Positions 36,076-49,800 of a stretch of 64,000 nt of DNA are shown piece after piece. Below the pieces are notes generated by a model, which did no database searches, was not told where the DNA came from, and was given only the letters and a program-made list of their open reading frames with translations. Made by a program: the position numbers and the translations under genes. Positions within the stretch are counted from its first letter, which is position 1, and each line of letters opens with the position of its first letter. The DNA is from Plutella xylostella (lineage: Eukaryota > Arthropoda > Insecta > Lepidoptera > Plutellidae): NCBI RefSeq assembly GCF_932276165.1, contig NC_063993.1, positions 9,558,001 through 9,622,000 on the forward strand, given 5' to 3'.

Positions 36076-38024
36076 GTTATATCGCGTGCATCAGATAGAT
36101 AAAACGATCTATAACGCGATGAGAATCCAACATGTGGTGGAAAAGCAGGAAGTTTCATACACAGTAAAGTTTACCAATCGAACTCAGTGTGTTGCTTGCT
36201 AAACAAGATATACCTAAAGTAACTTACAATTTGTAACATAATGTACCTATAGACTATAGACTCTATAGCTACATTACTCTTCTAGCCACAATATCTCAAA
36301 CGGCTTGATAAAAGCAGCGTTTTCTCTACCATATAGATAGAGATTATCATGAATGAATGCGGACGCTACGGCTAGCTAGTAGTCCCCTATATTCTGCAGC
36401 CTCATAAGGTTTTATCTGTCCCTGCTTCCTATTGATGTAGCTAACCACCTAGCCTCCTCCCACCTACCTAGTGTACCTTTATATGTATGTTCTTCCTGAA
36501 CCCTGTCTGTGTTTGTTCAGGAAAATGAATACCCAGACACTTTAGCTACGAGATGAAAAACTTTATCTTTAACGTGCGTACAATATCTACGTACCATACT
36601 GCAATTTCAAGACTACTTAATTTGAACTTTTAGGTCTACATACTATATAAGTAAGTAAGAAGTTAGCTAAATGTATAACACTAGCTAAATTGTAAAAATC
36701 AATACATAAATTACAGATGACTCATTTATATGTAAGTATATAAACATAATTCTTACCTAAATGCCAAGTTATTATGACACTATGCGATCTATCTATTGTC
36801 GTATCTTCGCCTCGCTTCACAAAGGTTATCGTGGATCGTAGTGTTAAAATAACTCGGTCACTTTGGAACATTGAGTATTGAGGGGATAACTTGGGGATAG
36901 GTACCAATAAGTAGTCTGCAATATTCTGAAAGCGTCTTACTTAAAGACTTTTTCTGTGTAGAGGTGGGTTGATAGTGCTTTATGGGTGACTAAACTATAC
37001 TAGTAGGTAGGTATTATTATTAGATAATAAACTGTCGAATATGCATACCTACGTGACGTGAAATCATAAGTAAGTACGTTTTCATTCATTGATGTTTCAT
37101 TCATGTTTTATTCATAGGTAGGTACTAACGTTGCTTTGGAGGATGGTTGTAAACGGATATTGGTCACTCTGGCCAATACCAATCAAAATTTTGCGTCGGT
37201 ACACTTTCTAGTATTTTATAATGAAACCTAGGAAAATCATGGTAACCCAGACCCTAGGTAAGTACCTACCTTACCTAGTTACATCTAAAATATTTTTATA
37301 AGTAATAAACAAAGGTTAAAGTAACTAGGTAGTTACCTCTAACTGTAAAATTCATGAGAAAACCATCAAGAGCCATTAAAAAAGCAATTCGACGCAAACG
37401 ACCATAAAAAATTTCAAGACTCCGATTAACCAACCCCAAACATTGGTCCCGCGAGAGTTTGTCGCTTCTACAGAAATAGACATGGAGACGATTCCTTGGC
37501 TAATTTCAGCTGTGCCTGTGATCCAATCTTTCTATTAGAAGACAAGCTTCTGTCTACGCTAGTAGGTCTATGACCACCGGCATTGATTAGCAAGTTATTT
37601 TAGAAATCATGTTTAAATATTTTTATATAATTACTGAGATTATGATGCTGTGACTGTGAGCTGTAGCCTAGGAATAAAAAGGAAACTATTTATTGCCAGA
37701 AATAACCATAGAAATACATAGGTATGTACGTAAACTTACTGCAATGGTATTATTTTGTCGTTTACTTATGGCAAAAGGAACATACTCAGCTTAGGTGTGT
37801 CACCGTACCAAACAGTCGTAAGGTGCTAATTCGCATTTTATCGTGAACACGTTTGAGTTTTACACGATGCGGTCACGGGTCCCAGCTAGACCTTCAACCT
37901 CTATGTATAGCGGTGACGCCATCGACGTCCACTCCCGGTTGATGGCCGTCCAGCCAGCTAGCTAATATGTGGTTCTTTTCAAATATTTAACTTTAACTAT
38001 TTGTGTATAATTTCAGTATACTTA

Positions 38025-38142
38025 GTGTGGGTTGCACCATTTAACTTTAACTATTACAAACGTCAAATCCCTTGACGAGAGAGATCAATCTTCAAGAGAT
38101 TTGACGTTTGTAATAGTTAAAGTTAAATGGTGCAACCCACCC
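38025..38142. mobile_element. 118-bp PIF/Harbinger-like MITE
   Basis: Near-perfect hairpin with ends GTGTGGGTTGCACCATTTAA and TTAAATGGTGCAACCCACCC. TTA lies on each side (38022-38024 and 38143-38145). Confidence 0.85.
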
Positions 38143-38534
38143 TTAGTTGTATCTTTCTCGTAATCGTCAACTCTTGGTATTTTATTGGCAATACTTGCTA
38201 AAGTAAGGTCTCTTAAAATTATGCCCATGATTTTCAAAATAAATAACTAAGTAAGTCTTATACCTACAAAAGTCGAATTGCAGTGTATTGTTCTTAATTC
38301 ATAAGTAAAACTTAGTGCTACCGACTTATAGTGTAAAACATCTGTTACCGAACTAGGTACTAAAGCTAAACCAATAAACTAGACAGGTGGTGTTCAACAC
38401 ACATAAAAGTTGAGAGTCTGGCAAATCGGTGGTATAAAGCCGGTTCGAATGGCAGGTCAAAGCCACCAGCTTAACAAGATTTGGTTCCCAAACTGCCGAC
38501 CTGTTTGTTTTTATTTGTTTGTGTGCATGTTAAA

Positions 38535-38800
38535 ATATGCAAGCTGAAGTGGCAGTGGGCTGGTCATATCTGCCGAAGAACCGATAACCGTTGGGGTAGA
38601 AGAGTTCTCGAGTGGAGACCACGAACAGGCAAACGCAGCGTGGAACGCCCTCCTGCCCGCTGGACTGACGACCTTAGGCGGGTGGCGGGTAGTGGTTGGA
38701 TGAGGAAGGCCGAGGACCGAGTGTTGTGGCGCTCCTTGGGAGAGGCCTATGTCCAGCAGTGGATGATTATTGGCTGATGATGATTATGATGTGCATGTGA
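38535..38800 (+). mobile_element. RTE-type non-LTR retroposon, 3' end
   Basis: A frame ending in the RTE C-terminal signature: KLKWQWAGHICRR, RRVLEWRPRTGKRSV, RPPARWTDDLRRVAGSGWM, LWRSLGEAYVQQW, followed by a GATGATGATTATGATG tail. Strongly 5'-truncated, as is usual for these insertions. Two shorter copies of the same tail are at 60566 and 61424. Confidence 0.85.
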
Positions 38801-40786
38801 AATTGGTAGATAATTGATAATTTATAAAATGGTTGGAAGGAAGGTAAATCTAAGCTACAAACGTCAAAGTTACGAAGACGTCTAGTACAGCAAAGTTATG
38901 TTGGATTGGATTATTATGGATCGCTGTAACTTACAAATAAAACAAAATTTCATAAAAATAATTTAATAATAAATAATTCATAATGATAGGGAGTTGTTTG
39001 CGAGTCTTCAAAGCAGATAAAGAGGGTTTAAGATTTAGTTTTGGTAGGTACTCAGTAGTTGGTAGGCCGTCTAAAACAAATTCAGCTGCTTAGTATGCGA
39101 CACAACACTCACTGTCTCTGGTTCTGTGTTGGATTATCATCCGTAACAAGGTTCTTATGCCTTATTAAAATCAAGATCAATGGCGTGCTGGGCCATTGTA
39201 TTTTAATTCTGTCCCTAAGTACCAAGCTACTTAACCAACCTACCTTAGTTTCTGTTTTTGTACCACGATGATGTAATTTTCCAACTAATAGGTAAGTATG
39301 ACATGATTATGATAAGTTTTATGGCTCGTCATGTCATACATAATGTTAATGTGCACGCGCAGTTTCACTATAATATTCACAACACAAACAACACAACTTA
39401 TTATCTATCTTAATTCCTTATACTTAATATCCTATTAGGTAGGTAAGTACACTAATCTCAGAGTTAGCAGGTGGTATAGTTAAATGCAGGTAAGTAGGTA
39501 CCTACCTAGGGCCTACCCTGCGTTAAGTCTTCCTAGATACGCCGTACACATATTACCTTATGTAGTACTTACCCCATAAGCACCCAATTGCATCTACACT
39601 TCATGCATTAAGTACATAATACAATGTGATTAATTTTATTTCATTCTTAAAAGTTTGATAAATACCTACTTTTAGTTATAAGGCAAGTACTTATCTACTT
39701 GCTGATGCGTGCTTGGCTGACCACGTCCACAAGAAAACCACATTTCTTTGCTCACGACCATGACGCAATCGAAAATGGTGCTTATTGTTGTTGTTAGATT
39801 TAACAATCGGACCTTGAAAAAAACTAAATTGCCTTGTCTACTCAAGCTAACAAATTGAAGCCAACTGACAACTTTTCAAGCGGACTTTCGTTTTATTGGT
39901 GATTCCTTCCGCCATAAAACTCAAAATCGATAGCAACAACACTATAACCGCATACTACATGTGTCCAAAATTCTATAGAAAGAGAACTTGTGCATGGCTA
40001 TACTTTCTTTTAACACAATTTAGATATTTCTATCTAAATTGGTCTATCGGGTCTACCAGCAATGGGGCTTGTGATGTGACCCCACCGAAACCAAGGAACA
40101 AACTACACCAAGGCACGCAACGTTCCCGACCCCATTAAAAGCAAAATCCATTAAAGTTACTAAACTGTTTTCCTAGCACCGTTTTTTTTTTAATTCGATA
40201 GAATCGTGGTGATTCCAGTTTTCAAAATAAGTAAGTAGTTAATTTTATCAACCAATTAAGGTCCTAGTATTTATACCAAGTAAACTAAAATAAGTAAGCT
40301 GGAGGATGGCCACTACGGTGGTGGTAGGTGGTGCTAACTATACTTACCACTTTTACGAAACCGACCGTCTCCCATCTATCGACTCTATATTAATATATTA
40401 GTAGATGTAAATGTGTATATTAGTAGAACTAGATGATACCTCTACCTATATAGTGTCCGTCAAACAAGCTCTTATCTTACCCAATTATAACATTATGTAT
40501 CCCTCGAAATCGAAACCCAATATGTAACTGGCGGTTTGCCATCACTGTGAAAGTGGACAGAATGTCTGTTAATGTTTACGTTAACACAAACGTAACCCAG
40601 ATTCCAGTGATACCCTTTATACGAGCCGCATCGGACGACGAAACGGAAAATATCACGACCGACCGCTGATTTCATTGACCCAAAATAACCTTGCATTCTC
40701 ATAATAGCTGTACTTCTGCCGGTGACAAGCTTGTCCATTGTGTAATTGAATTAAACAGAATTAGGTTTTAAGGTGTCAATGATGTT

Positions 40787-40940
40787 GATTCTGAAGGCAG
40801 AAATTCTAATTTTAACGCTGTCAAACTAAAAAATTTGCTAGCCTAAAATGACATTTACGGAAACAAACAAAGAGTCAAATTTTAAACAAAGAAATTAAGG
40901 TTTTGACATCGCTAAATTTAAAATTTCTGCCTTCAGAATC
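40787..40940. mobile_element. 154-bp inverted-repeat element
   Basis: GATTCTGAAGGCAGAAATT at the left matches AATTTCTGCCTTCAGAATC at the right as an inverted repeat, with further complementarity inside. No clear TSD. Could be a MITE. Confidence 0.6.
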
Positions 40941-43400
40941 GATATCAATATGCACACACAGGTGTCATTATAGCTATTATAGCGTACTGTACGATAGTAT
41001 ATCTAAGAAATTATTTTTCTTTTGATCGGTTAAATCGGATTATAGCGATAATGACCCAAGCGAAAATTTAACGTTTTCCGGTACAGTTACTGTATTCACG
41101 AAAGATGACCAAAATGACGACACAACACATTTATGAACGGAATAATTGCAAATAAAATAAAGCGAATAAAGTATAATAATCCTAAAATATCCTAAGATAA
41201 ACGGTTCTCTCTACATTGTACCCCATACAGTGAATACAGTTTAAAAAGTCAATAAGAAACAATTTAATAACGCACAACCAGCCATTGTTTTGAATGGATT
41301 AAAAAGTGTAATCGATCCCGCATACTCTCATAGTTTTTTGCTCGTGGGCGGCACACAGCTCGTTGAGCAATAAGTAACTGCATCGATAAGTGTAGGTAGT
41401 TTCAGTAAATGTAGCTCTTTGCTCGTAAAATGTAAATGCAGGCAATGCAATCATCCAGTGATGACATTCAGCGTATTCCCATCGTGATATGACTCATTCT
41501 TTATAATAAAATGTATTATACTACCTAAGTATACCTACAACAACAAAATTTTAAATCCTTGCGGTGCTAGGTGCTAACCTAGATAATACCTAGATGTTAC
41601 TATGTTGCGAAGGTACTTACTTACTAAGTATTTAGACTCTAGATAGATAGGTCTAGAATTAACCCTATTTCGGAAAGGTTAGTCTGTATTTACCTAAGGT
41701 AAAGCTTAGTTAGTAAAAATTTCAGCAAACAGAAACTCCGGGAAATAATAGTCATTCTCCGTAAAAGTTTCCTGCAATTTTCCCGTAACCTAACAGCCAT
41801 TAGCGTTGTGTTATATGACATAAATGTGAAGTAAACCTGGGGTGTTTTTTTTTTTGTAATAAACATTAAAAAAACGTTGTACCTTTTTGTAATAATAAGT
41901 ACGCCGTAATAAGTACGTGTCACTTCACTACGTGTCCATTTATTCTAGATTAGCTATTATCGATTAACAAGCTTTCCGATGTACCTCTTCTAAAGATTAA
42001 TTGATTTGCAAAAGCCGCTTGCCATTGCAATTTAATTTATGAAGCTTCGCGTTATTCGCGTATATATATTTTAATAAAGACGCAAACGCTGCGTAACTTT
42101 ATTTAACTTTAGAAACACACTTACATGGCTTTATTCTAAAAGTATATATAATCTTACACACAATGCATTTCAGTTCCATTATCTGGATAATAATATGGGA
42201 GCTTTCAAGAAGATGGAGAGCTTTTAGACGCATCAAGCGTGGGTGTCGGATAAGTTGGTAAACTATAAGGCTGCATTTGCATACAATCGGAAGGCTCTAT
42301 GACTAACGTTTTTATGCTAAAACTAAACCTAAAGTACTTAATTTATTGGCATGTAATGTAAAACTTTTAATTAGTCACCTAATCCAATAGTAAGTATAAC
42401 AAAGTAAAAAAATATTAAAATGTAGTGGTGTTAAGATAACTTTTAAAGGATGACTACGGTTTAAAATGAGTCAGTAAAAATGATGCGATTTTATTTGATG
42501 CATCATCCCGCACTAACCCTATTCCATACTTTATCTAAATTGCGAAACAGGGTCAATTCAATTTAAAGAATATAGAGGCTAGGTGGGCTATAAAAGTTTG
42601 CATAAAAACCTAGGATGTTTGATGATGGTGATGTGTTATTGTTTTAGGGGCTGAATAAATACGATCTCTATATGAGGAAGATTAAGGTGAAGTGTCGAAC
42701 CTTTGGTTCAGTGAGGCACCCCTATGTATTAATTCATTCATTAGGCCTCTTTAAATTTATATGATTTTAGGCGATACTGTTGGTGTAGGTAGTTTCTATT
42801 GTACAGAACCCTATAAGCCGAGATAATAAAGATTCCAATTATTGGTTTCGTTCTCTGCCATTCTGCATCGCACTCGTATTCCTACATATTCTAACGACAA
42901 CAATAGTGTTGGTGTCACGCGTGTCTCAGTGTTTATTTTCATACGTGAGTATTGCACATAGAGTCGTGGGTGTAAATATATGTCCGTGGCCCCGATTTGT
43001 AAAAGACCCGAGCTATCCTGATTACTAACACTATTTGCTGTGAGTGCTGTGACTCTATTTGCCGTGTCCACTGGCGATGGCGTGAAGCGGGACAAATAAA
43101 TATCGTTGTGGGTTTAGGCTTCTGGATATAGTGTAGGAAAACATGAAAGAATATGGGATCCTAACTCCTAACTAATGGAATTATGTTGATAGGAAAAGTC
43201 GTCAGGATAAGGTTGGATAAATTAAGAAATAATGATTGCGTTGAAAGTAGTTAAAGACCTAAAGCTATTGTATCCATTGAACTAATAATAGTAATATTAG
43301 TTCAAGTACCTATTCTATCCTTTTTTGATGAAAACAAAATAGACTCAAAAAGCTCGCAAGTTTTTTTTTTACTAGTTATAGTTACTTATATACAAGTCGC

Positions 43401-43777
43401 AATTTCTCCATTGTCGGTTATCTAACCGACCGGGCTCAATTCCGGAGGTTCGGAGATCATTCTCATAACCCAAGATATATCTCTGTTTAAACTCTCCCCT
43501 AATATGTCCGCTTCAAATCTGAAATTTAACGTCAAACACATAGAAATTTTGACGTTTGACGTTTTACGCGAGATCGCCAGAATACCATTTTTCCAATTTC
43601 GCCCGAGATAAAGATCATCTCGGCCAAATCTCGGTACTGGAAATGATCTCCGTAACTCGGGAATCAGTAAGTAGGACCGTTCATTAATTATACGCATCTC
43701 CATATAAAATTCTTGACAGATGTGTCAAAAGTCAACCACTAATACCTGGTTATGCTCTAACCGACTATGGAGAAATT
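43401..43777. mobile_element. 377-bp inverted-repeat element (MITE)
   Basis: Ends AATTTCTCCATTGTCGGTTA and TAACCGACTATGGAGAAATT style inverted repeats, directly before the acceptor of the transporter's first coding exon. No intact protein frame. The TSD is not clear. Confidence 0.65.
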
Positions 43778-43878
43778 GGTACTTAGCTTTTTAGTTATAA
43801 TTAGACTAATTAAATAATTTTGTTTTCAGGTAGAGGCACCATGTGATTTCACACCCGGGCTGCATCACACTCGTCAAC

Positions 43879-46800
43879 ATGAAGCAGATAGTCAACAAGA
43901 ACCTCATCTCGCTGAAATGCGTACTTTTCTGCTTCCTCTCAGGTATGTTTCTGAACAGTCTACTTATACTGTAAGCAGACTAAGTCCGAAAAATCACTTT
44001 TAGAATATGGAGGAAATGGTCAACAGAATCCCCCTATTTTCTGTGTTGGATCTAGCATAGCATATAGCATGACAATAAATGTGCAGCAGTGATTATATGG
44101 CCAGGCGTGAATGAGGTTTATGAAATGCTTGAAAACGTGCGTGCTATCGTCGTTAAAAGCACTTTCACTTAGGTATGGAATATAGGAACATTGTATTTTA
44201 AGCAACCTACCAGAGAAGGAGAACTTAATCTTTTTAGGTAAGTACCTACGAAGGCGAGCTCTCCTCCGTAAAACTGAAACTCAATATTGTGTTACGTGAA
44301 AAGCACTCTGTTTTACCTACTAAGTATCTATACATTTAGATTTATACAAGTGTAAGGAGATCCTTCAGAACTCCGGAAATGACTAGGCCATGTTAGTTCA
44401 GATACGAGCGGAATCTGCCACTCTTGAAATGTCTGTGATTATCCGAGTGCTCTCATAGGTTGTTACTTTAATTACAGTGCATTCCCCGAAGTGGCATCAA
44501 AAACATACAGATAAATCCTGTTTGTAGCTCTCCACTTGTCTGACCATCTTCAGATGTCGCTAACACAAAAAGTAGGATTCTTAAAGCTGCTACATTCAAC
44601 CTTCCTTATAAAGAGAGGGCCGCTGTAAAGTGATTGCAGTGAGGTAACTGCTTTCACGGGACGGGACCAATACAGAGCTAGTGATACTGGTCCGATGGTT
44701 TTGAAAGTACATTAAATTAGTAATCTTTTGATATGTATGTAGGTACCTATAGGTAGATAAAATAATCTAGCTTACATATGGTTCAAATGCAATTTCAGAG
44801 TTTTAAAACAGTTGACGGTCGAATGGCGTAGTGGTTAGTGGCCCTGACTGCTATGCCGAAGGTCCCGGGTTCGATTCCCGGCTGGGGCAGATATTTGTTA
44901 AAAGACAGATATTTGTACTCGGGTCTTGGGTGTTGATATTTATATTTAGTATCTATCTATCTATGTATTTGTGTAGATATATCAGCTGTCCGACACCCAT
45001 AATACAGGTTCTGCCTAGCTTGGGGTCGGATGGCCGTGTGTGAGATGTCCCCACATATTTATTTATTTATTTATTTAGTACCTTTGCCACGGATAATCAT
45101 TACATAGAGTACACATTCTTCGTAGGTATCTCGAGTATTATGAGATGATACCGTTTTAAACCTACGCTAAATCCTAGCTGTACTATTGGAGTTATAACAC
45201 TGTTCCTTTATAACACCACGATAGTGGGTACCAAGTGCTTTATAGTGGCTGTATAGGCGAATGATTTAGCGCCCATTCACCTCTAAGCACTCACTACTGT
45301 AATTGCACTTATACGTGACCCAAATGCGATACAATGTTATAACCACATGGTGATTCTCGGAGTTAACTGTTAAATCGATTATAACAAGTTGAAAGTTCAG
45401 CAGATGTTCATAGTTATTTTATGGGAAAGAAATTCATCGTGACTGTGAATGGAAGCGATGTTATGAGAAGTGCGATAGGAACATAATTGCTTCCTTTCTT
45501 ATCCTTCCTTTACAAGGAATAAAAATAAATGCGTAAAAAGGAAGCTGCACCTTTGTTACATAGAAGATTGCGAGGACTGTTTGCTATTGCTACTGACCTC
45601 CTTCTTAGATTAAAAACGCCCTTTGCACCTCCTTTGCAATATTACTCCTTTCACCTTTGTGCCAGCTAGTATGTCTTTGTCTATGGCTTGTTTATTTTTA
45701 TTTTTTCAGGCATTGGCTGCATATTCCCGTTCCTGCCCCTGCATATGCTGTCGGTGGGCCTGGATCGCGGTGAAGCTCGACTAATATCGGCAGTAGCGCC
45801 CTGCGTAGCCCTAATTGGCCCCGCTATTTTGGGACCACTTCTTGATAAGTAAGTTGATCACCATCGCCGGCCGGCTATTGAGTTTTATTTCCGTTGCATT
45901 CTTGAGGAAACACGCAAGCAACAACTGGAAACAGTGTTGTAGTTGTAGGTAGTAGTTCTGTTATTAATATGTGCATTATGGATTCGCCAAAATACCTCAA
46001 TGTGCGCCACAAAATAAAACAAAAACAAAAGGCAACCAACGTTAATAAATTTAATACAAGCGACCGTCTCCTTCTATTCAGTTTTTCTTGGAAGCCATCG
46101 TGTGTTATTTAAGTCAACCCAGATTATTTATCTGATATGGCTGCCATTTTGAATGTTTTAGAATATAATTAGAATCCCGCTTAAAGTCAATTTAAGGTTG
46201 TCTCTAAGAGTCCTTCCGAGTTCATACAGCGAGCGTTATCCTACCATCCTCCAATGTTTCTAGGTTATCAGTGGGTCGTGGTTCGACGGGCGGCAGCGGC
46301 TCGGGCCCCAGTGGCTCCGGGAAACTGCTGAGGGTGATCACGGCCTTATGTCTTATCCTGAGCGCTGTGTTCTACCTTCTGCTGCTGGCTGTCCCTTACA
46401 CTGAGAGACATGAGGTGAGTCCTTGTGCTTCTTGCAAGACGGTTAAAATTAGGGGTCTACTTATCTTGGGAATATTCCAGAAGGTAGATTCACATTTGTC
46501 TATTCTAGGTTATGATATGTTTTGGTTCAATAAATTCCGCTTTCTGAACATTAACTTAACGAGTGTGATTGTAAAATTAAATTCAATCAATAACGCAGCA
46601 TTTTCAAGTCGTACCGATAAAGACGTTCAAGTAGGCACTCGGTACAATTATGTGCTTTTTATATCAAGCAATAATACTTATACCTCGCCCTTATCTTCGC
46701 ATTCATAAGTATAAAGTTACCATTTAATGAATGGTTATTTATTAATCGTCTGTTTATAACAGTCATAACGCGCATTTCTATATTTACTTTATGGATCCTT

Positions 46801-49800
46801 TACATCACTTTTAATATCCACGCGACGGCTCGCGATCGCGTTTATAAACAGACACACTGTGAAAGTTTCGTCTGTTTTTTGTTTCCCGTTGCATTATAAT
46901 TCCGCTTTGTATTCCGACGAGATATGCATAATTTATGAACCATACAGAATCTCTAGGTTTTTGTCCATTAAAACTGGTCGGTTAGGTTTGTTTACTTTAT
47001 TTGTGGTGGATGGAATGTTGCTGCTGTTTTGGTTTGATGGTGGCACCCCACTAGGCTATAAGTCGCCAAAAGGTTAAATTTGTTATTTGATTATTGCTGT
47101 TACTATAATGCCAAATACCGACATTTTAGCCAATTCGGCAATAATTCGTGCAAATACCCTGACCACAAATGGCTGTTTTGGCAAATACGCGAATACCCAA
47201 GTGGGGTGGTAACATGACAATGGTTGTTTGTTTAACAGGCTCGCCGGCCAGAGGTGCTGTTCATGTGCGACCAGGATGGAGCGTACGTGATGCAGGAGGT
47301 CTGTGCTGAGGGCATGAGGTGCAACCGCTGGGACGGAGAGAAGGTAGGTGGTAGTTAGTCAACTAACCGCTAGACTGTCCTGACGGTTTTCAGGTTAATA
47401 TTGTAGGTAGGCCTCTTGAGAGGGATTAGGGTTCTTTGCATCTGGCTGTAGGTACCTAGCTATTTATTCGTGGAGTTTGTCTTCTGTCTCTATACAGACT
47501 TTAGAAACTTTGTGACAATACTCCGTACAAAAAGAGTACAAGTTAATTGTTGGGAATAAATAATGTCATGCAACCTTACTAGATTGATATGATATTGAAT
47601 TCAACCAACATTATCCTTCAACTGTTATTATTTATTCGTCTAAATGCCGAGTATTTCCGTGTCGGATGCGTAGATGGGAGACCGGAATGCTGGACGCAAT
47701 TACAACCAATTAATAAAGCAATATAAAGTTGCTTAATCATTTCGCGTAGCCAACGAAACACCGTGGGCAAAAACTCGTTGCTGTTTTTATCTTTCCCAAT
47801 AAGTAAATAATGGCTTTCGATTCTAAAAGCGTAGAGCTTTTAAACTGTAAGTGGGTATCTAAAGTAAAATGTCTTATAAGAAGAATTGCTTTAGTCAGAT
47901 CATGGCTAAAGATCCATGATATCTGTGCATTCTTTGAAACATTACCAAGTGAATCAGGATCCTGTCCTAAACGTAGGGTACAGACTACAGCATCAAGATG
48001 GCAGCGTTGTTGCCATAATATCCACGCTTGGCAGGTGGTTGCAGAATGCAGATATGCTATAAAACAAAACCATTCCACACGGAATGTTCATCCATACAAC
48101 AGTCGAAGTTACTAACCAATGTGGCATCTGAAGGTTTACTCTATGTCTGACTTAAAAGTAATGAACGAGAGCTGATACAATGAAAGTTGTGGCTCGCGCA
48201 GCAGCGCTCCGAAACTTCGTTTTTCGTCATATAGAGTGACCCCCGGGTCTCCACGCTCTCCCCTAACCATCTCCTCCTATCCCCCAGACGGGAGTGCTGG
48301 CGGTGACGAAGTGCGAATACGGATGCGCTGACGACAACATGACGTGGCTCACGCAGCCGTTCCCCGTGCCCGCCACCACTACCACCGTGCGGCCTCTCTA
48401 CGCGAATATACTCAATGAGACTGAGGTAAGTTTCTCCATACGTCTAGCTAGATAGATAAAGCGTGGCAGAAATTGTGTCCAACGAATGCCGCGTGTTGCA
48501 CGCCCTGTTTGGTTCACCTTTCAAGATCAGTTGCATTCTTCAGGCTGGAATCATCCATTGCTGATCTTTCCCAACACTCTGTCCACGGCTTTCCACATCC
48601 AGACTGCCTGTCTAAGGTCATCGATCCAACACACGCTGCGCTTGCCTGTTTGTGGTGCTTACTAGCAAACTTGTTTACCACACCCGATATCAGCGATCAA
48701 CTGATTAATCAATTCATCATTATAGTAGACAAATTATAGGTATTTTCATCGTAAACCGTAGAAAATTGCGTGAAGTCAGCTATCAGCGGCAAATTTTCGC
48801 TTAGTAAACATAATTATGTGAGTAAACAATATTCTCAAATAAATAATGAGCTCTGAATGCCGTTTGTTGTTTGCTGTTAATTCACACACGACAGGAAGTG
48901 CAATTACGAAGCGAAAGCTATCGACTATCATCATCTTATTATTATGATGTGGTAAACACCCGATATCAGCGATCAACTGATTAATCAATTCATCATTATA
49001 GTAGACAAATTATAGGTATTTTCATCGTAAACCGTAGAAAATTGCGTGAAGTCAGCTATCAGCGGCAAATTTTCGCTTAGTAAACATAATTATGTGAGTA
49101 AACAATATTCTCAAATAAATAATGAGCTCTGAATGCCGTTTGTTGTTTGCTGTTAATTCACACACGACAGGAAGTGCAATTACGAAGCGAAAGCTATCGA
49201 CTATCATCATCTTATTATTATTTTTATTATTGTGTAACTCTACTGGTTAAAATGATTTCCACGAGCTGCATATCATAAATCGTCGACCCAATTCCGAACA
49301 CCCGCCCCATCTCTCCCCAGGCAGAGCCCCTAATCGCGCGCGACGAAGAAGAAGAAGAAGACGACTATGACCTCAACCCGCCGCACCTCTGCCTCACCGG
49401 GGAGACGGACGTGGAGTGCCTGGTCTACATGCAGCACGCGGGCCGCATGCGCGTGCCGCTGTCGCTGACGGCGCCGCGCCAGAACGACACCGCTGATTGG
49501 TGCACTTATAAGACTGGTAAGATGCATTCGATAGGCTTTTGTTTTAGCAGCGTTCGGCAAGGGGTGTAAGATAGGCAATGTCACATTGACCCTGCCGACA
49601 ATCTAGATATAAGCGTCTCGCGACCAACTTGTGGCAGAATAGTCACACTAAATACCACAGTCCAGTGATGGCCAGCATCACCGGTGCAACAACAAGCCTT
49701 GCGATTGCCAAGCATAGCCATTATGTTAAACACCTTCGTTGGAGTAAACAAAATGCCCGAAGCGGAAGATGACTACTCTTGTGGTTTTAAACTCTTCGAC

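Larger units (their letters stand above)
32835..43829. other. ~11-kb presumed first intron, repeat-filled
   Basis: No protein-coding gene was recognised. It holds a hAT MITE (35551), a Harbinger MITE (38025), an RTE tail (38535), two other inverted-repeat elements (40787 and 43401) and many short TAGGTA/TACCTA runs. Short frames in it have no recognisable domains. Confidence 0.6.

Noticed and set aside
38481..38777. A host gene ending LWRSLGEAYVQQW
   Set aside because: This is the well-known C-terminal signature of RTE-type retroposons, truncated and with a GATGAT tail.
44814..44890. tRNA gene with intact B box
   Set aside because: The tRNA-like head runs straight into a SINE body and tail, has relatives at 2283 and 4289, and lacks a complete cloverleaf.
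46271..46708. Independent 145-residue protein
   Set aside because: It is coding exon 3 of the transporter read through its donor at 46415 into the intron.
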